Below, piece by piece: positions 8,215 through 16,038 of a stretch of DNA of 42,381 bases; the first letter of the stretch is position 1; each line of letters opens with the position of its first letter. The notes under the pieces are model-generated. The model saw only the letters and a program-made list of their open reading frames with translations. It had not been told where the DNA came from and searched no databases. The DNA is from a virus: IMG/VR virus record IMGVR_UViG_3300036980_001261, positions 1-42,381 of that record, one strand, 5' to 3'. The position numbers were made by a program, and so were the translations under genes.

Positions 8215-9617
8215 TACATATCCTCTGGTCCCGAGTAACGAGGGTCATAGCAAGATTCTGGTATAATGTCTAGGTTTTTCAGTTGTTCCTTTTTCTCACC
8301 TGGAGGCGTGTACTTTGGCTTACCAGGCAAGGTAACAAAGAGGCTCCCCTTGGATATTTTTTGTCCGAATACCCTGCCTTCGTAGTCGAAAGATTCCCGG
8401 TAACCAGCCGCAGCCCCATGAGCCTTGGCAACCAGGATTTCGGCCCACGACCGTATGTTATCCAGGCCCTTTTCGGCGTCTGCCTTGGTATTGAACAAAG
8501 CCTCTTTCATTTCATAGAGGTTGTCCTGGCGCAGCCTCTCGCACCCTGTAATGCTCAGGCCTGTGCCCTCAAAACTGCCCGTTTTCCTGACCTCATCCAA
8601 GACGTCATGCAAAATCTTTTGGTCATCGTAGGAGCGGCCCCCAGGGCGCATTTCCGGGATTTCGTCTTCACCATCTATCTTGTCTTTCTCGAAGAAGAAA
8701 ACCTCAACCTCGGCCTTCTGCTGCGTCTCTTTCAAGGTTTCCAGGTCTTTGCTGGCGGCGGTCTGCTCAACAACCTCCTGGCGCACCAGAGCTTCGTATG
8801 AGAGCTTCATCTTCTCCGTGACCCACTTTGTGTCCCAGATAGCAAGCAGGTCGTCCAATTTCTGTTGGATAAACGTAAACCCCGCCTCGATTTCGGCTCT
8901 ATCAACGGCCAACTTGATTTTCGCTAGGCCCCGGACGATGATGTCGGCATAAATCATAGCAACATCAGCAATCAGGGTTGCCTTTTCGGCCTGCACCATG
9001 GCGACCTCCAGCTCGGCCTGGATAGCCTTGAGCTCGGCTTCTTGCGCCTCGATGCCGGCCATGACCGCCCGGACGTTGGCCTGGGATACCTGTAGTCTGG
9101 CCCTGGCGATGTCCACCTCAACATGGGCCCGCTCCGCATACTCCAGGAGAATCTTGGATTTGGTCTCTTCCAGGGTGGCCCCTGCTTTCTTTATGTCCAT
9201 CTTGGCCCGGTCCCGCTGCAGAGCGATTTGGTCTCGCTCGACCTCGGCGGCAAATTCTTTGGCAAGCATGATAAAGGACTTGATAGCCACGTCGTAACGC
9301 TTGCCAGCTATCAGGGCCTCTTCACCTGCCAGTTTGTATGCCAGGACCTGCATTTGGGTGATAAACTTGTTATGGGCGATGAGGTTGTGGGTCTCCACCT
9401 CCTGGAGCTCTACATCGTAGAGCTTGTCCCTCTGGGAAGCCTGAAATTGAGCTGCCCCCTCCAAAACCGCCATGGGCATCCGCACCATATCCTGGCTGAC
9501 CCGGTTTACCAGGTCTTCCAAGGGCCGCAGGCCACCCATAAGCCCGTCCACGTCCCAACTCAGCCAGAGAGCATCGTTCCGGCCCAGAGTCCTTGCTTTC
9601 AAAGCGGCTGCGTCCAT
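8214..9617 (-). CDS. long coiled-coil virion protein 2
   Basis: A 467-residue protein with AAGGGG before the ATG. Residues ~60-330 are continuous charged helix (EVERDQIALQRDRAKMDIKK; EELKAIQAELEVAM-type heptads). The final 130 residues are more mixed, with KPKYTPPGEKKEQL. It has no membrane segment. Its TAA overlaps the next ATG. It is likely a structural partner of the preceding protein in the ejection core or tail; the family is unknown. Confidence 0.6.
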   Translation of the reverse strand: MDAAALKARTLGRNDALWLSWDVDGLMGGLRPLEDLVNRVSQDMVRMPMAVLEGAAQFQASQRDKLYDVELQEVETHNLIAHNKFITQMQVLAYKLAGEEALIAGKRYDVAIKSFIMLAKEFAAEVERDQIALQRDRAKMDIKKAGATLEETKSKILLEYAERAHVEVDIARARLQVSQANVRAVMAGIEAQEAELKAIQAELEVAMVQAEKATLIADVAMIYADIIVRGLAKIKLAVDRAEIEAGFTFIQQKLDDLLAIWDTKWVTEKMKLSYEALVRQEVVEQTAASKDLETLKETQQKAEVEVFFFEKDKIDGEDEIPEMRPGGRSYDDQKILHDVLDEVRKTGSFEGTGLSITGCERLRQDNLYEMKEALFNTKADAEKGLDNIRSWAEILVAKAHGAAAGYRESFDYEGRVFGQKISKGSLFVTLPGKPKYTPPGEKKEQLKNLDIIPESCYDPRYSGPEDM

Positions 9618-9619
9618 GG

Positions 9620-10837
9620 CTACCCCTTCGAGATTAGTTGGTGCATATGAGCCCTGGTGGTCCGGACAGAAACGACTTCCTGCCCGGCCAATTGAGCCGC
9701 AGCCTTGGCCTTGGCGACATCTATCATGTTCTCGACCCTCGCCGGGAAATCCGAAACCAGGCGAATCCGCTGTAACTCGGTATAGTTAAACTCTTGCCCC
9801 CACCCATACTGCTCCCAAAAGAGCCGGTGGTCAAGTTTAAGGCGCTTTTCTTCTTTCTGTAGCGCCTTCCCCATCTTGATGAGCTTGGCCTTGATAATGG
9901 CCTCGAACTCCAAAAGCATGGTGCGGGCTTCGGCCTTGGTGATTTCGGTGATGCGCTCGGCCCTGAGATAATCGTAATGGGCTTCTTCTTGCCGTTCCTC
10001 AACCAGGCGAATCTCGTGGTCAGCGTCCTCCTGGGCCTGTTTCAAATCGATGCGTCGGTAGCCAAGCTCCTCGATTTGCTTCCGGTAGCCGGCCTCTAAT
10101 TTGATGGCCTCGGCATCTTGCAGGCGGGCGGCAGCCTTATCTTCGTAAAGGGGAATCATAGTCTTCTTGACTGCGGCCACCTCTTGCTGCCTGGCTATAA
10201 CAGTTACCAGGACCTCGGCCCGGTGAATCTCAGCGGCGATAACCACCTGTTCAGCTTCTATTACCTGGTAAAGGTATTCAATTATTTTGAGCTTCTCTTC
10301 GGCGGTCTTGACCTTCTCCCTGGCAAGCTGGACCTCGGCGTCCAGAGTGATACCCTCGGCCTCGATAGCCAAGCGCTTCCAATAGGTCACCTCCCGCTCA
10401 ATCAAGGCTCGCTCTTCAATGATGTAGGCCTGGCGCTTCTCGACGTCGCTTTCGAGCCGTTGAACAGCGGCCTTATGCTCGTCCATGGTCATGTCGGCCC
10501 AGGCCTTGGCGAGGTCGTGAGAGTTGTCGTTGTCGGCCTTGAGCAGCTCGGTGTCCAAGCGGGCCAGGCCGAGCACGACCTTCTGGACCACCTCTTCTTC
10601 TTTGAGGCGCCGTTCGGTCATGGTCTGGAAAATCTTGGCGTTGGCTTCCGTGGCCTTGAGTTTGGCTTGGAACCGGGACTCCAGTATCAAAGCCAGGGTT
10701 TCCCCGGGTGGGGCAACAAAACCCCGCCCGGCAGCTTCGGTCAAGGCTTTTTCCGTCTCTTCCCGGTGTTTCCGGGTAACGGTGTCATGGTCCTGAGCCC
10801 ACTGCCCTGCTTCGTCAAAAGGATAAGGCGTACCCAT
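9620..10837 (-). CDS. long coiled-coil virion protein 1
   Basis: A 405-residue protein with GAGGTGA before the ATG. Nearly the whole length is charged alpha-helix with few Gly or Pro after residue 60: Glu/Lys/Ala/Leu heptads such as LAREKVKTAEEKLKIIEYLYQVIEAEQ. It has no transmembrane segment. The neighbour at 8214 has the same character, so the two may have arisen by duplication or pair with each other. An internal or ejected core component is plausible by position. Confidence 0.6.
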   Translation of the reverse strand: MGTPYPFDEAGQWAQDHDTVTRKHREETEKALTEAAGRGFVAPPGETLALILESRFQAKLKATEANAKIFQTMTERRLKEEEVVQKVVLGLARLDTELLKADNDNSHDLAKAWADMTMDEHKAAVQRLESDVEKRQAYIIEERALIEREVTYWKRLAIEAEGITLDAEVQLAREKVKTAEEKLKIIEYLYQVIEAEQVVIAAEIHRAEVLVTVIARQQEVAAVKKTMIPLYEDKAAARLQDAEAIKLEAGYRKQIEELGYRRIDLKQAQEDADHEIRLVEERQEEAHYDYLRAERITEITKAEARTMLLEFEAIIKAKLIKMGKALQKEEKRLKLDHRLFWEQYGWGQEFNYTELQRIRLVSDFPARVENMIDVAKAKAAAQLAGQEVVSVRTTRAHMHQLISKG

Positions 10838-10847
10838 CTATGTCACC

Positions 10848-11183
10848 TCAGCGTCGGACCTTGCTTCGAGCGTTCTTAAAGTTGAGCAACCAGGCCTCGG
10901 TGCCCCGGGTGTTGACTTTGGGGACAACCTGGGCCGGCAGCCCCCGGGGGAGGCTCATGGTAGGCACCGCCTGGTGGATATGCTGCCGGGCGTGCTGAAA
11001 TTGCCTGTACCAGGACTCGTCGCCCCGAAAATCTACCGGGGGGATAAATTGCCGGGGGAGCCGTTCCGGGAGGACCGGGACATAGGCCACCTCTTCCAGG
11101 AAGAGCCAGGTCAAGACCCCCTTGGTCGCCAGCGAGAGGCCGGCGTGAGACCCTCCATATCCTTTGGTTACCAGGCTTAACAT
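10848..11183 (-). CDS. hypothetical virion-operon protein
   Basis: 111 residues from ATG 11183, chosen for GAGG 4 nt upstream and TAATG coupling; an in-frame ATG at 11213 lies inside the previous gene. It is basic and aromatic with repeated F/W-R-x-F-x-x-A-R elements (WYRQFQHARQHI and WLLNFKNARSKVRR), which may be a short internal duplication. No family is recognised. Confidence 0.55.
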   Translation of the reverse strand: MLSLVTKGYGGSHAGLSLATKGVLTWLFLEEVAYVPVLPERLPRQFIPPVDFRGDESWYRQFQHARQHIHQAVPTMSLPRGLPAQVVPKVNTRGTEAWLLNFKNARSKVRR

Positions 11184-11833
11184 TAGACCTCTGCCATCAC
11201 GTAAGAAATGCACTGCCCCGGACCCGCAAAGGTTGCGGCAAGCTGATATTCACCGATGGGGTTCTCGTCGGCCAGGGCGTCAACGGCTGAGGCATAAATA
11301 CGAACCCTGCCCGCAACCAGGTTATTGTCGGCATCGTAGACCTGGCTCTTAAGCCGGAAATTATGTTGCACCAGGCCCAGGACCTTCGCCAAGGTGTCGG
11401 ACCCCTCGATGTCATCCAGTTCCGGGAGAGCCATAAGTTTGTCGTGCTCTGCCGTAGAGAGGCCGGACCCGACCGAGTGAACGATGAGGCCCGCAGCGTT
11501 CCCGATGACCAAAGACACCGAGTTAGGCACCTTAACATCGGAGAGGTTATGGTTCGCCCCCGAGCAGACCACCGTGTACTGGCCGTTCTCGAACTCGACC
11601 GTGTACCCGTTGATAATCTCGACGCCCCTGGCATAGGTTACTCCAGCGAGCGTGAGCGGGAGTGAGTGCCGGTGGGTGTCCAGGAACACCATGCCCTCTT
11701 CGTCGTCCTCAAGGCTTTTGAGGGCTACCCTCAGGGCGTTCACATCCAGACCATAAAGGCCCTCCCCCACCGGCGTAAGAAAGTCCTGCGGCACGAAGAT
11801 AACCCTGGTCCCCCAATCAATCGTGATTGCCAT
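11183..11833 (-). CDS. conserved phage tail-region protein
   Basis: A 216-residue protein with AAGAGG before the ATG. The opening (ITIDWGTRVIFVPQDFL; LDVNALRVALKSLEDDEEGM; THRHSLPLTLAGVTYARGVEIINGYTVEFENGQY) is a pattern I recall from many phage and prophage tail regions. It is beta-rich in the first half and helical near residues 125-160. It is probably a virion component. No biochemical role is known. Its TAA overlaps the next ATG. Confidence 0.6.
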   Translation of the reverse strand: MAITIDWGTRVIFVPQDFLTPVGEGLYGLDVNALRVALKSLEDDEEGMVFLDTHRHSLPLTLAGVTYARGVEIINGYTVEFENGQYTVVCSGANHNLSDVKVPNSVSLVIGNAAGLIVHSVGSGLSTAEHDKLMALPELDDIEGSDTLAKVLGLVQHNFRLKSQVYDADNNLVAGRVRIYASAVDALADENPIGEYQLAATFAGPGQCISYVMAEV

Positions 11834-12089
11834 TTTTGAGCCTCTTAATTTCTGCTCTCAGCAATTCAATCTCGGCAGAGTAGTCGTCCTTTATCTGGTT
11901 CTGCATGGTCAAGGCGTTCCGCATATTCTCTTTCGTAATATCCAAAGCCTTCTGACAATTCGCCAGGAGGTTGAGTTGTAAGACGTTGGTCTCCAGCAGT
12001 TCCCTGTTCCGCTCCTGCAAACTCTCGACGGCTAAATTGGTCGTGTTGTGCAGCCTTCTTAGCGTATCGTAATCTTCCTGTAAAGACAT
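11817..12089 (-). CDS. small coiled-coil protein
   Basis: A 90-residue protein with TTAGGAG before the ATG. It is almost entirely helical with heptad-type spacing of Leu/Ile (LRRLHNTTNLAVESLQERNRELLE; EIELLRAEIKRLK). It overlaps the next gene by 17 bases. It may be a fibre chaperone or trimerisation partner. No family is recognised. Confidence 0.6.
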   Translation of the reverse strand: MSLQEDYDTLRRLHNTTNLAVESLQERNRELLETNVLQLNLLANCQKALDITKENMRNALTMQNQIKDDYSAEIELLRAEIKRLKNGNHD

Positions 12090-12096
12090 GGTGCTC

Positions 12097-13902
12097 CTAA
12101 GCGTCCGGCAGCAAAACTGCCGTGAGAGTAAGGTTGCCGGTGGTCACGACCTGCCCCGCCAAGGCACCTTGTTTGTAATAAGGCGCTCCCGAACTCTTCC
12201 GTGCCCAACCTGCTACCAACTGATTTGTGCCGATGGCCTTGGACATGGAGATTTCGCCGTTAGCGTCGGTGTCCCCCGAGAGAAACACGTAATTGCACTT
12301 AATGGTCCCGGTGGGGTTGCTCCCAGGAGACGAAGCCATCGTATAGCTGTACGAGTTGGCGCTAATCCATGTGATAGCGAAGACCCCGTTATTTGCTGCC
12401 AGCGAAGCCCCGGAGATTTGCACCTTATCGTTGGTCGCCATGCCATGAGCATTGTGGGTCACGGTAGCCGTGGCCCCGGAGTTGACGATGGTCACGGTAG
12501 CGTCGTAGGGGAACCCCCCGGCAGCCGCAACCTTTAGCAGCACCCTGGCGCTCTGGATTTTCGTTCCATCGGCTATCTGGGCGATGACCTTGATGGTCCT
12601 GGCGCTGGTGACGATGGTCGTGGTGGAGGCCCCCACGTTATAGACAGAGGGAGAGGTGCCGCCGTCGATGGTGATGGTGACGGCCCCACCCGAGTTGTTC
12701 TTGATGGCCTCGTTCCCGGAGCTGCCGTCACTCCCGGCATACCCCGTAAAGATGACATTGGTCAGGGTCTTACTGGTCCCGGCGTGAGCCGAGGTAAGCT
12801 CGATGGCGTGGCCGGTCCCGTCCGAGATAAAGCTGGTGTTGTCGATGTCATTCAGGTCGTCGCTGAGCAGCCCCACGGCCCCGGAGGGTTTGTCGAATGT
12901 GCAGGCGTTGAATACCGCCCCACCCTGAGTGACCAAGCCGCACCTGCGAAAGATGCTGGTCAGGATAGTGGAGTTCCCCAGGAAGGTGAAGGCGTCCATG
13001 TCCGTGAAGGCGCAGCCGTCGATGTTCACATCGGCATCGTCGATAACTGCGAGACTCCCTTTGGATGCCGTGGTGGTCGGGGAAACGCACGTAAAGTTGA
13101 CGCCCGTCCAATCCACCCGGCTGCCACTCTGTCTGATTTCGATTTTATTAAACCCAGATGTGACCTTGCGGGTGTCCTGGACAAAAACCAGGACGTTAGA
13201 GTCCCGGAAGTCAACGGCGCTGGTGTATCCTAAGGTCATAAGACCTTTCCATTGAAAACCGCCAGCAACCGCCTGAATCAATCCCCATCTCGCCGTTGAC
13301 GCATCGTTGACAGCCGCATAACCTGCAAAGGTCGCATAGTTGGCTGACTCGCCCCCATTTATCCGAGCCTCGCAACGCCCGTAGCGGATGGCATCCACGC
13401 AGAACGGTTGACCCTTGGCCGGAGCAGACACAGGTAAGGAGATACCGATGCCGATGAATTGGAGGGTGGAGCTTGGAGAGCCAGCCGTATAATCGGCGGT
13501 CAACGTGGGGTTGACGGGCAGATTCCTCCAGCCGCCATAAGGGTCAGGGGGGCAATCGGCCCCGCCGACCTTCCACCCCTTGAAGTCCCCCAAGGCACTT
13601 CCGACAATGGCCCTTACCCCTCCATTGGCAATAAGGTCGAGCAGGCCGGGAGAGCCAAAGGAGAACCAGATAAGAAATGCTCCATCTGTCGGGACAGTGA
13701 CGCCGGAGCCGTTGTTGCAGACAATGCTATTGAGACCCGTCTTGGTTGTGGACGAGACGTGGTACGTGCCTTGAATCTCGTTGTCCGTGTCGGTCATGTC
13801 CGGGGTGCCACCTGCAACGTACCCGGTCATTTCCACCCACGTCCCGCTATTTTCAGCGAGGTTAAGCGGGCTGAGGTCTGTTGTGTAGCTCGGTGCGGCC
13901 AC
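12097..13902 (-). CDS. tail fibre/spike protein with beta-helix-like region
   Basis: A 601-residue protein. The start is GTG 13902, with AGGAGG 6 nt upstream, inside the YkgJ gene. Residues ~270-400 look like a right-handed beta-helix (short strands with repeated hydrophobics, N, D, G: DDADVNIDGCAFTDMDAFTF). The C-terminal 180 residues hold Ig-like strands (VTIVNSGATATVTHNAHGM; GDTDANGEISMSK). It is probably an adsorption or receptor-binding component. No lyase residues are identifiable by eye. Confidence 0.6.
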   Translation of the reverse strand: MAAPSYTTDLSPLNLAENSGTWVEMTGYVAGGTPDMTDTDNEIQGTYHVSSTTKTGLNSIVCNNGSGVTVPTDGAFLIWFSFGSPGLLDLIANGGVRAIVGSALGDFKGWKVGGADCPPDPYGGWRNLPVNPTLTADYTAGSPSSTLQFIGIGISLPVSAPAKGQPFCVDAIRYGRCEARINGGESANYATFAGYAAVNDASTARWGLIQAVAGGFQWKGLMTLGYTSAVDFRDSNVLVFVQDTRKVTSGFNKIEIRQSGSRVDWTGVNFTCVSPTTTASKGSLAVIDDADVNIDGCAFTDMDAFTFLGNSTILTSIFRRCGLVTQGGAVFNACTFDKPSGAVGLLSDDLNDIDNTSFISDGTGHAIELTSAHAGTSKTLTNVIFTGYAGSDGSSGNEAIKNNSGGAVTITIDGGTSPSVYNVGASTTTIVTSARTIKVIAQIADGTKIQSARVLLKVAAAGGFPYDATVTIVNSGATATVTHNAHGMATNDKVQISGASLAANNGVFAITWISANSYSYTMASSPGSNPTGTIKCNYVFLSGDTDANGEISMSKAIGTNQLVAGWARKSSGAPYYKQGALAGQVVTTGNLTLTAVLLPDA

Positions 13903-14326
13903 GGGCGACCTCCTGTATCTCCCTCACGGCTTCGTCCTTCGTCCTGCCCTGGGGGAGGATAAGATGCTTTTGGGAAGCGTTGCCTACGGCCAGAGTAAGG
14001 CCGGAACGGACCATATCTTGAAGAACCTTCAACATCGCAGGTGCTCGCCAAGCCTCCGGTCTGGAAGGCTCGTTGAGCACCAGGATGGTCTTGTCGGTAA
14101 GACGTTCCAGCAACACCCGGCTCCGGTCGGGCCGCAAATCATCATCCAGGCTCGGGTCCGAAAGCCAGATGCAGCTAAAGGTATGGCAGGATGGGGGGCG
14201 CTTCTCGTAAGAAGAACACCCCATCCCAGGCTTACAAAAGACGCACCACTTGTTGACCGGCTTGAAAAGCTCAGGGACTTCCGTGAGCTTGCAACAAAGG
14301 GTGCATGAACCGCACGTCCTGGTCAT
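13862..14326 (-). CDS. YkgJ-type cysteine-cluster protein
   Basis: A 154-residue protein. Nine Cys in the first 52 residues follow the YkgJ/CxxCxxCC pattern: C5-x2-C8-x2-CC, then C28, C31, C37, C47 and C52 with an RPPSCHTFSC segment. The family is annotated as putative zinc- or iron-chelating. It lies between two fibre genes and overlaps the following fibre gene by 41 bases. The SD is weak. A role in modifying or loading a tail protein is possible but unproven. Confidence 0.7.
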   Translation of the reverse strand: MTRTCGSCTLCCKLTEVPELFKPVNKWCVFCKPGMGCSSYEKRPPSCHTFSCIWLSDPSLDDDLRPDRSRVLLERLTDKTILVLNEPSRPEAWRAPAMLKVLQDMVRSGLTLAVGNASQKHLILPQGRTKDEAVREIQEVARGRTELHNRPQPA

Positions 14327-14328
14327 AT

Positions 14329-16011
14329 TTAGGCATCCGCAATTCTGGAGGCCACGGAACTGCCGCCAGTAACCCCGAGTTGAGCCGGGGACTCAAAGGT
14401 CTTGATGGGGGAGGCCCCACCGTCCCGGACCCGGACGTACAGGTCCGTGGGGGTGCCTTTGTAGATGGCAGCGAAGGATTCGCTCACACCTCCGGCAATC
14501 CGGTCGATGTACGAGATGAACACGTTGTTGCCATTGGCCGCATCGAGCGGGTCCGTGAAGCTCGTGGATGTGATTTGGAACGTCTTGACCGCCCAACTGT
14601 TGTACGGAATCAGCCGGTACACGCCCGTATCGAGCTTGATGCGGATGGTTCCGGAAGCCGGAGTGTCGGCGGGGATGTTCTCGTTGACCACCACGGCGGT
14701 AACAGCCCCCGTGGTCAGCGCCCCGTTTAAGGTAAGCTGGTCCAGTTTGATAGCGTTCCCGGTGTCCTTCGGGCCGACCAGGACGTAATCGTGAGCGGTC
14801 AACAGGCCGGAGACAGTGAAAGTCACGTTGTTCGGCGGGGTCTGGGTGACACCGAGCAGGTCTTCGATGGTGTCGCTTGCGGTGAGGTCATCCGCATCGA
14901 CGCCGATGCCGAAGGCCCCAATCAGGGTGCCGGTGTACGACCCCAGGAAGACCTTGGGGACGGTTTTACTGGAAACGGAACTGATAGTCGCAGAGCCACC
15001 GCCCGCCCCGGAAATCGTCCCGGTGGTGGGGGCGACCCCGGTGATGAGTTGCAACCAGATTTTCGTGCCAGCCGTCACGCTGTCGATGGCGAGCAGTATC
15101 CCGGTGCCCCCGGTGAACGTCAAGACGGCGTTTTGAATAAACGTCCCGGTGGGGGTGTTTATATTTACTTGATGGGTGACGCCGAGAAAGAGGTCTCCGC
15201 TCATCCCATAGAGGGATGCTACCGGGGACGCCTGACTCGTAATTTCCTTAATCCAGTTCCAGGTGGCCTTGAGCTTGAGAGCGTTGGTGTTATAGTGCCA
15301 CTTGGAGTAGTACGGCTGAGCGCCGTTGCCGTTGTTCAGGTTGATGGTCTGGTAGCCTTCCGTGTTCGTCGGGATGTCTCCAGCAGCCCACGCCTGCACC
15401 GTGCCGATAGCGATGTTATTCTGTGCATCGGGCGTCGTACCAACGGCAGCCACGGCCTCACCTTCACCGAGGGTCACGTTAAAGAAGTCATACGTGTCAC
15501 CCCAATGCCGGGCGATAACCCGGACCCTCTGGCCGTCGATAACTGCTCCAGCAGCCTTCGACTTAACCAGGATGCGGAACAGCACACCGGCAGCAGCGTC
15601 GCCGTTGTAGCCGCCCGTAAGCTGCGTCCCCCAGAACGGCGTGGCGTCGTACAGAGCATTGTTCTGGACAATCTGGATTTGGGTGTTGAGGTTGTTGACG
15701 GCTCCCAGAACTTTCAGGCCGGAGTAGATTACCTCGCTCCCCCCGGTCCCCTGCTTGATGGACCCGCCGTAGAAATACTCGGCGGCGGCGTCGTCGATGT
15801 TGTACGTCCCGAGCAGGGTGATGATATTGTCGGTTGACCTCTCGGAAGGAGTGACACTGGTGATGTCCAGTAGGTCATCGCTCCCGGCAGAAGGGTCATC
15901 GGCCAGTCCTTGCAAGAACCGATGAAGTTCCAGGACCGTGTAATGGGCTGACCCCGATACGTGCCGGATGTCGCCGTTCACTGCTACTGAGAAATCGGCT
16001 GCTATTGCCAT
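14329..16011 (-). CDS. putative tail fibre/spike protein
   Basis: A 560-residue protein with AGGAGG before the ATG. It is beta-rich with many Gly, Thr, Asn and Val; it opens with ADFSVAVNGDIRHVSGSAHYTVLELHRFLQGL and continues with strand-like segments. A GAGGGSATISSV-type module lies near residue 335. The overall character is that of a fibre or baseplate-like virion protein. No catalytic residues are recognised. Confidence 0.55.
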   Translation of the reverse strand: MAIAADFSVAVNGDIRHVSGSAHYTVLELHRFLQGLADDPSAGSDDLLDITSVTPSERSTDNIITLLGTYNIDDAAAEYFYGGSIKQGTGGSEVIYSGLKVLGAVNNLNTQIQIVQNNALYDATPFWGTQLTGGYNGDAAAGVLFRILVKSKAAGAVIDGQRVRVIARHWGDTYDFFNVTLGEGEAVAAVGTTPDAQNNIAIGTVQAWAAGDIPTNTEGYQTINLNNGNGAQPYYSKWHYNTNALKLKATWNWIKEITSQASPVASLYGMSGDLFLGVTHQVNINTPTGTFIQNAVLTFTGGTGILLAIDSVTAGTKIWLQLITGVAPTTGTISGAGGGSATISSVSSKTVPKVFLGSYTGTLIGAFGIGVDADDLTASDTIEDLLGVTQTPPNNVTFTVSGLLTAHDYVLVGPKDTGNAIKLDQLTLNGALTTGAVTAVVVNENIPADTPASGTIRIKLDTGVYRLIPYNSWAVKTFQITSTSFTDPLDAANGNNVFISYIDRIAGGVSESFAAIYKGTPTDLYVRVRDGGASPIKTFESPAQLGVTGGSSVASRIADA

Positions 16012-16038
16012 AGTGCGTCCCTCCTAACGTCTGTTATT

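Noticed and set aside
14791-15837. 348-codon plus-strand frame
   Set aside because: Antisense to the fibre gene at 14329-16011, which has a clear SD and protein-like sequence; the plus frame does not.
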